DNA of 64,000 nucleotides from Paenibacillus endoradicis. Its GTDB lineage: Bacteria > Bacillota > Bacilli > Paenibacillales > Paenibacillaceae. This document shows, one piece after another, positions 63,246-64,000 of this stretch. The notes under the pieces were generated by a model. The model had not been told where the DNA came from and searched no databases. It saw only the letters and a program-made list of their open reading frames with translations. Numbering within the stretch: the first letter of the stretch is position 1; every line of letters begins with the position of its first letter. The DNA lies in assembly GCF_024721975.1 (NCBI RefSeq), contig NZ_JANQBB010000003.1, positions 682,001 through 746,000 on the forward strand. The letters are read 5' to 3'. The position numbers and the translations under genes are program-made.

Positions 63246-64000
63246 ATGGGTATACCCTTCTTTCGCTTTATTTTCCGTAAAATGTGGAATACTCGTTGGC
63301 TAACATTAAGTACTTTATTAGGACTTATTGTTGCTGTCGCATTTGCCACAAGTATTCCAATGTACGCTGATGGAGCATTAAAACGAGTTATTGCACAACA
63401 ATTGAAGGTAGATAGTGAAAGTAAACCTGCAGGTTCATTAATGATGAAGTATCAAGGTGTACCTTCAAATGGGAATAACTTGGATGGTTTGCTTTCAGTT
63501 GAGAAGTACATACAAGAAAATATCCCTAAAACGATTGGTTTTCCACATGATATTTTCGTACAACAATACGCCATTCGACCAAGTAATGTAACTCCTGTCT
63601 TTCCTGATAAGGTCGATGCGAGTCGCACACGTTCATTGAGTATTCAATCAATGAGTGGTTTAAAAGATCAAAATGAACTTGTTCAAGGTCAATGGTTCAG
63701 TGACAAGCTTACCGACAAAGGTGTTTTGGAAGCTGTAATGATTGAGGAAGGCATGTACCGTAATGATGTACATGTAGGCGATCTATTCTATTATCGTGCA
63801 GATAATAGCAAACAAATCGTCGTACAAATCGTTGGTATTGTGTCACCACTCGATGTCTCAGATGCCTATTGGGCGCAAGGTATAGAATCGCAATTCGGTA
63901 CATTATTTGTCGACGAAAAATTATTTCAAGAAGAAATATTGAAAAAGCAAAATATCTTTTTACAGTCTGCAACTTGGTATTATTCATTTGATCTTTCTAC
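63246..64000 (+). CDS. ABC transporter permease, MacB/FtsX-like (cut by the window end)
   Basis: 251 residues are visible before the sequence ends. ATG 63246 has GGGAG 7 nt upstream and is 3 bp after the adaptor stop. The start (GIPFFRFIFRKMWNTRW) is a short cytoplasmic tail, followed by a membrane helix (about 20-40, LSTLLGLIVAVAFATSIPMYADGAL) and a large extracytoplasmic domain, the beginning of a MacB/FtsX-type permease. It belongs with the ATPase and adaptor upstream. Confidence 0.8.
   Translation, partial: MGIPFFRFIFRKMWNTRWLTLSTLLGLIVAVAFATSIPMYADGALKRVIAQQLKVDSESKPAGSLMMKYQGVPSNGNNLDGLLSVEKYIQENIPKTIGFPHDIFVQQYAIRPSNVTPVFPDKVDASRTRSLSIQSMSGLKDQNELVQGQWFSDKLTDKGVLEAVMIEEGMYRNDVHVGDLFYYRADNSKQIVVQIVGIVSPLDVSDAYWAQGIESQFGTLFVDEKLFQEEILKKQNIFLQSATWYYSFDLS

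Overview
The window is an AT-rich chromosome segment of an endospore-forming Firmicute. The gene order typA-ylaH-(LCP)-ylaJ-phoH, panE-DUF3397-bshC, mraZ-to-murA, divIB-ftsA-ftsZ-spoIIGA-sigE-sigG-ylmC-to-divIVA-ileS-lspA-rluD and pyrR-B-C-AA-AB-F-E is that of Bacillales. DapL, S-adenosylhomocysteinase, a type 2 isoleucyl-tRNA synthetase and several intergenic palindromic elements fit Paenibacillaceae better than Bacillus; the genus is an inference.

Layout. Bases 1-16 kb: two divergent TerC proteins, a small membrane protein, typA, ylaH, an LCP ligase, a YhcN/YlaJ lipoprotein, PhoH-like ATPase, a membrane-anchored solute-binding-like protein, a secreted coiled-coil protein, DUF2626, the prespore regulator RsfA, PanE, DUF3397, BshC and AhcY. 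Bases 16.8-36 kb: the division and cell wall cluster (mraZ, rsmH, ftsL, pbpB, spoVD, murF, mraY, murD, spoVE, murG, murB, murA, divIB, ftsA, ftsZ). Bases 36-44 kb: the sporulation pair spoIIGA/sigE, an unrecognised gene, sigG, then ylmC-pgeF-ylmE-sepF-ylmG-ylmH-divIVA. Bases 44-52 kb: T-box-controlled ileS (type 2), DUF5665, a YlyA/YteA-like protein, lspA, rluD and dapL. Bases 52-61 kb: the pyr operon with its PyrR attenuator but without pyrP, pyrK or pyrD. Bases 61.4-64 kb: an ABC ATPase, a lipoprotein adaptor and a permease cut by the window end, behind an ECF-type promoter.

How it works together. Peptidoglycan precursor enzymes, divisome proteins and sporulation sigma factors share one region, so septum formation, cortex synthesis (SpoVD/SpoVE) and compartment-specific transcription (SpoIIGA, SigE, SigG, RsfA) are encoded side by side. 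Visible control elements are a five-fold 10-bp direct repeat before mraZ, a hairpin that includes the sigG Shine-Dalgarno sequence, an ileS T-box, a PyrR attenuator and many intrinsic terminators.

The most unusual feature is a family of short repeat units (about 61-66 bp, often in tandem) placed directly in front of the Shine-Dalgarno sequence of sigE, lspA, pyrC and pyrF, with degenerate copies before spoVD and the coiled-coil gene. Their arms (AACTTTTC / GAAAAGTT) vary together between copies so that pairing is kept, and each GAAAAGTT arm can pair either upstream or downstream. I do not recognise it as a named RNA. A second set of about 150-170-bp palindromic elements lies at 10.6, 23.4 and 37.0 kb; one of them contains the stop codon of spoIIGA.
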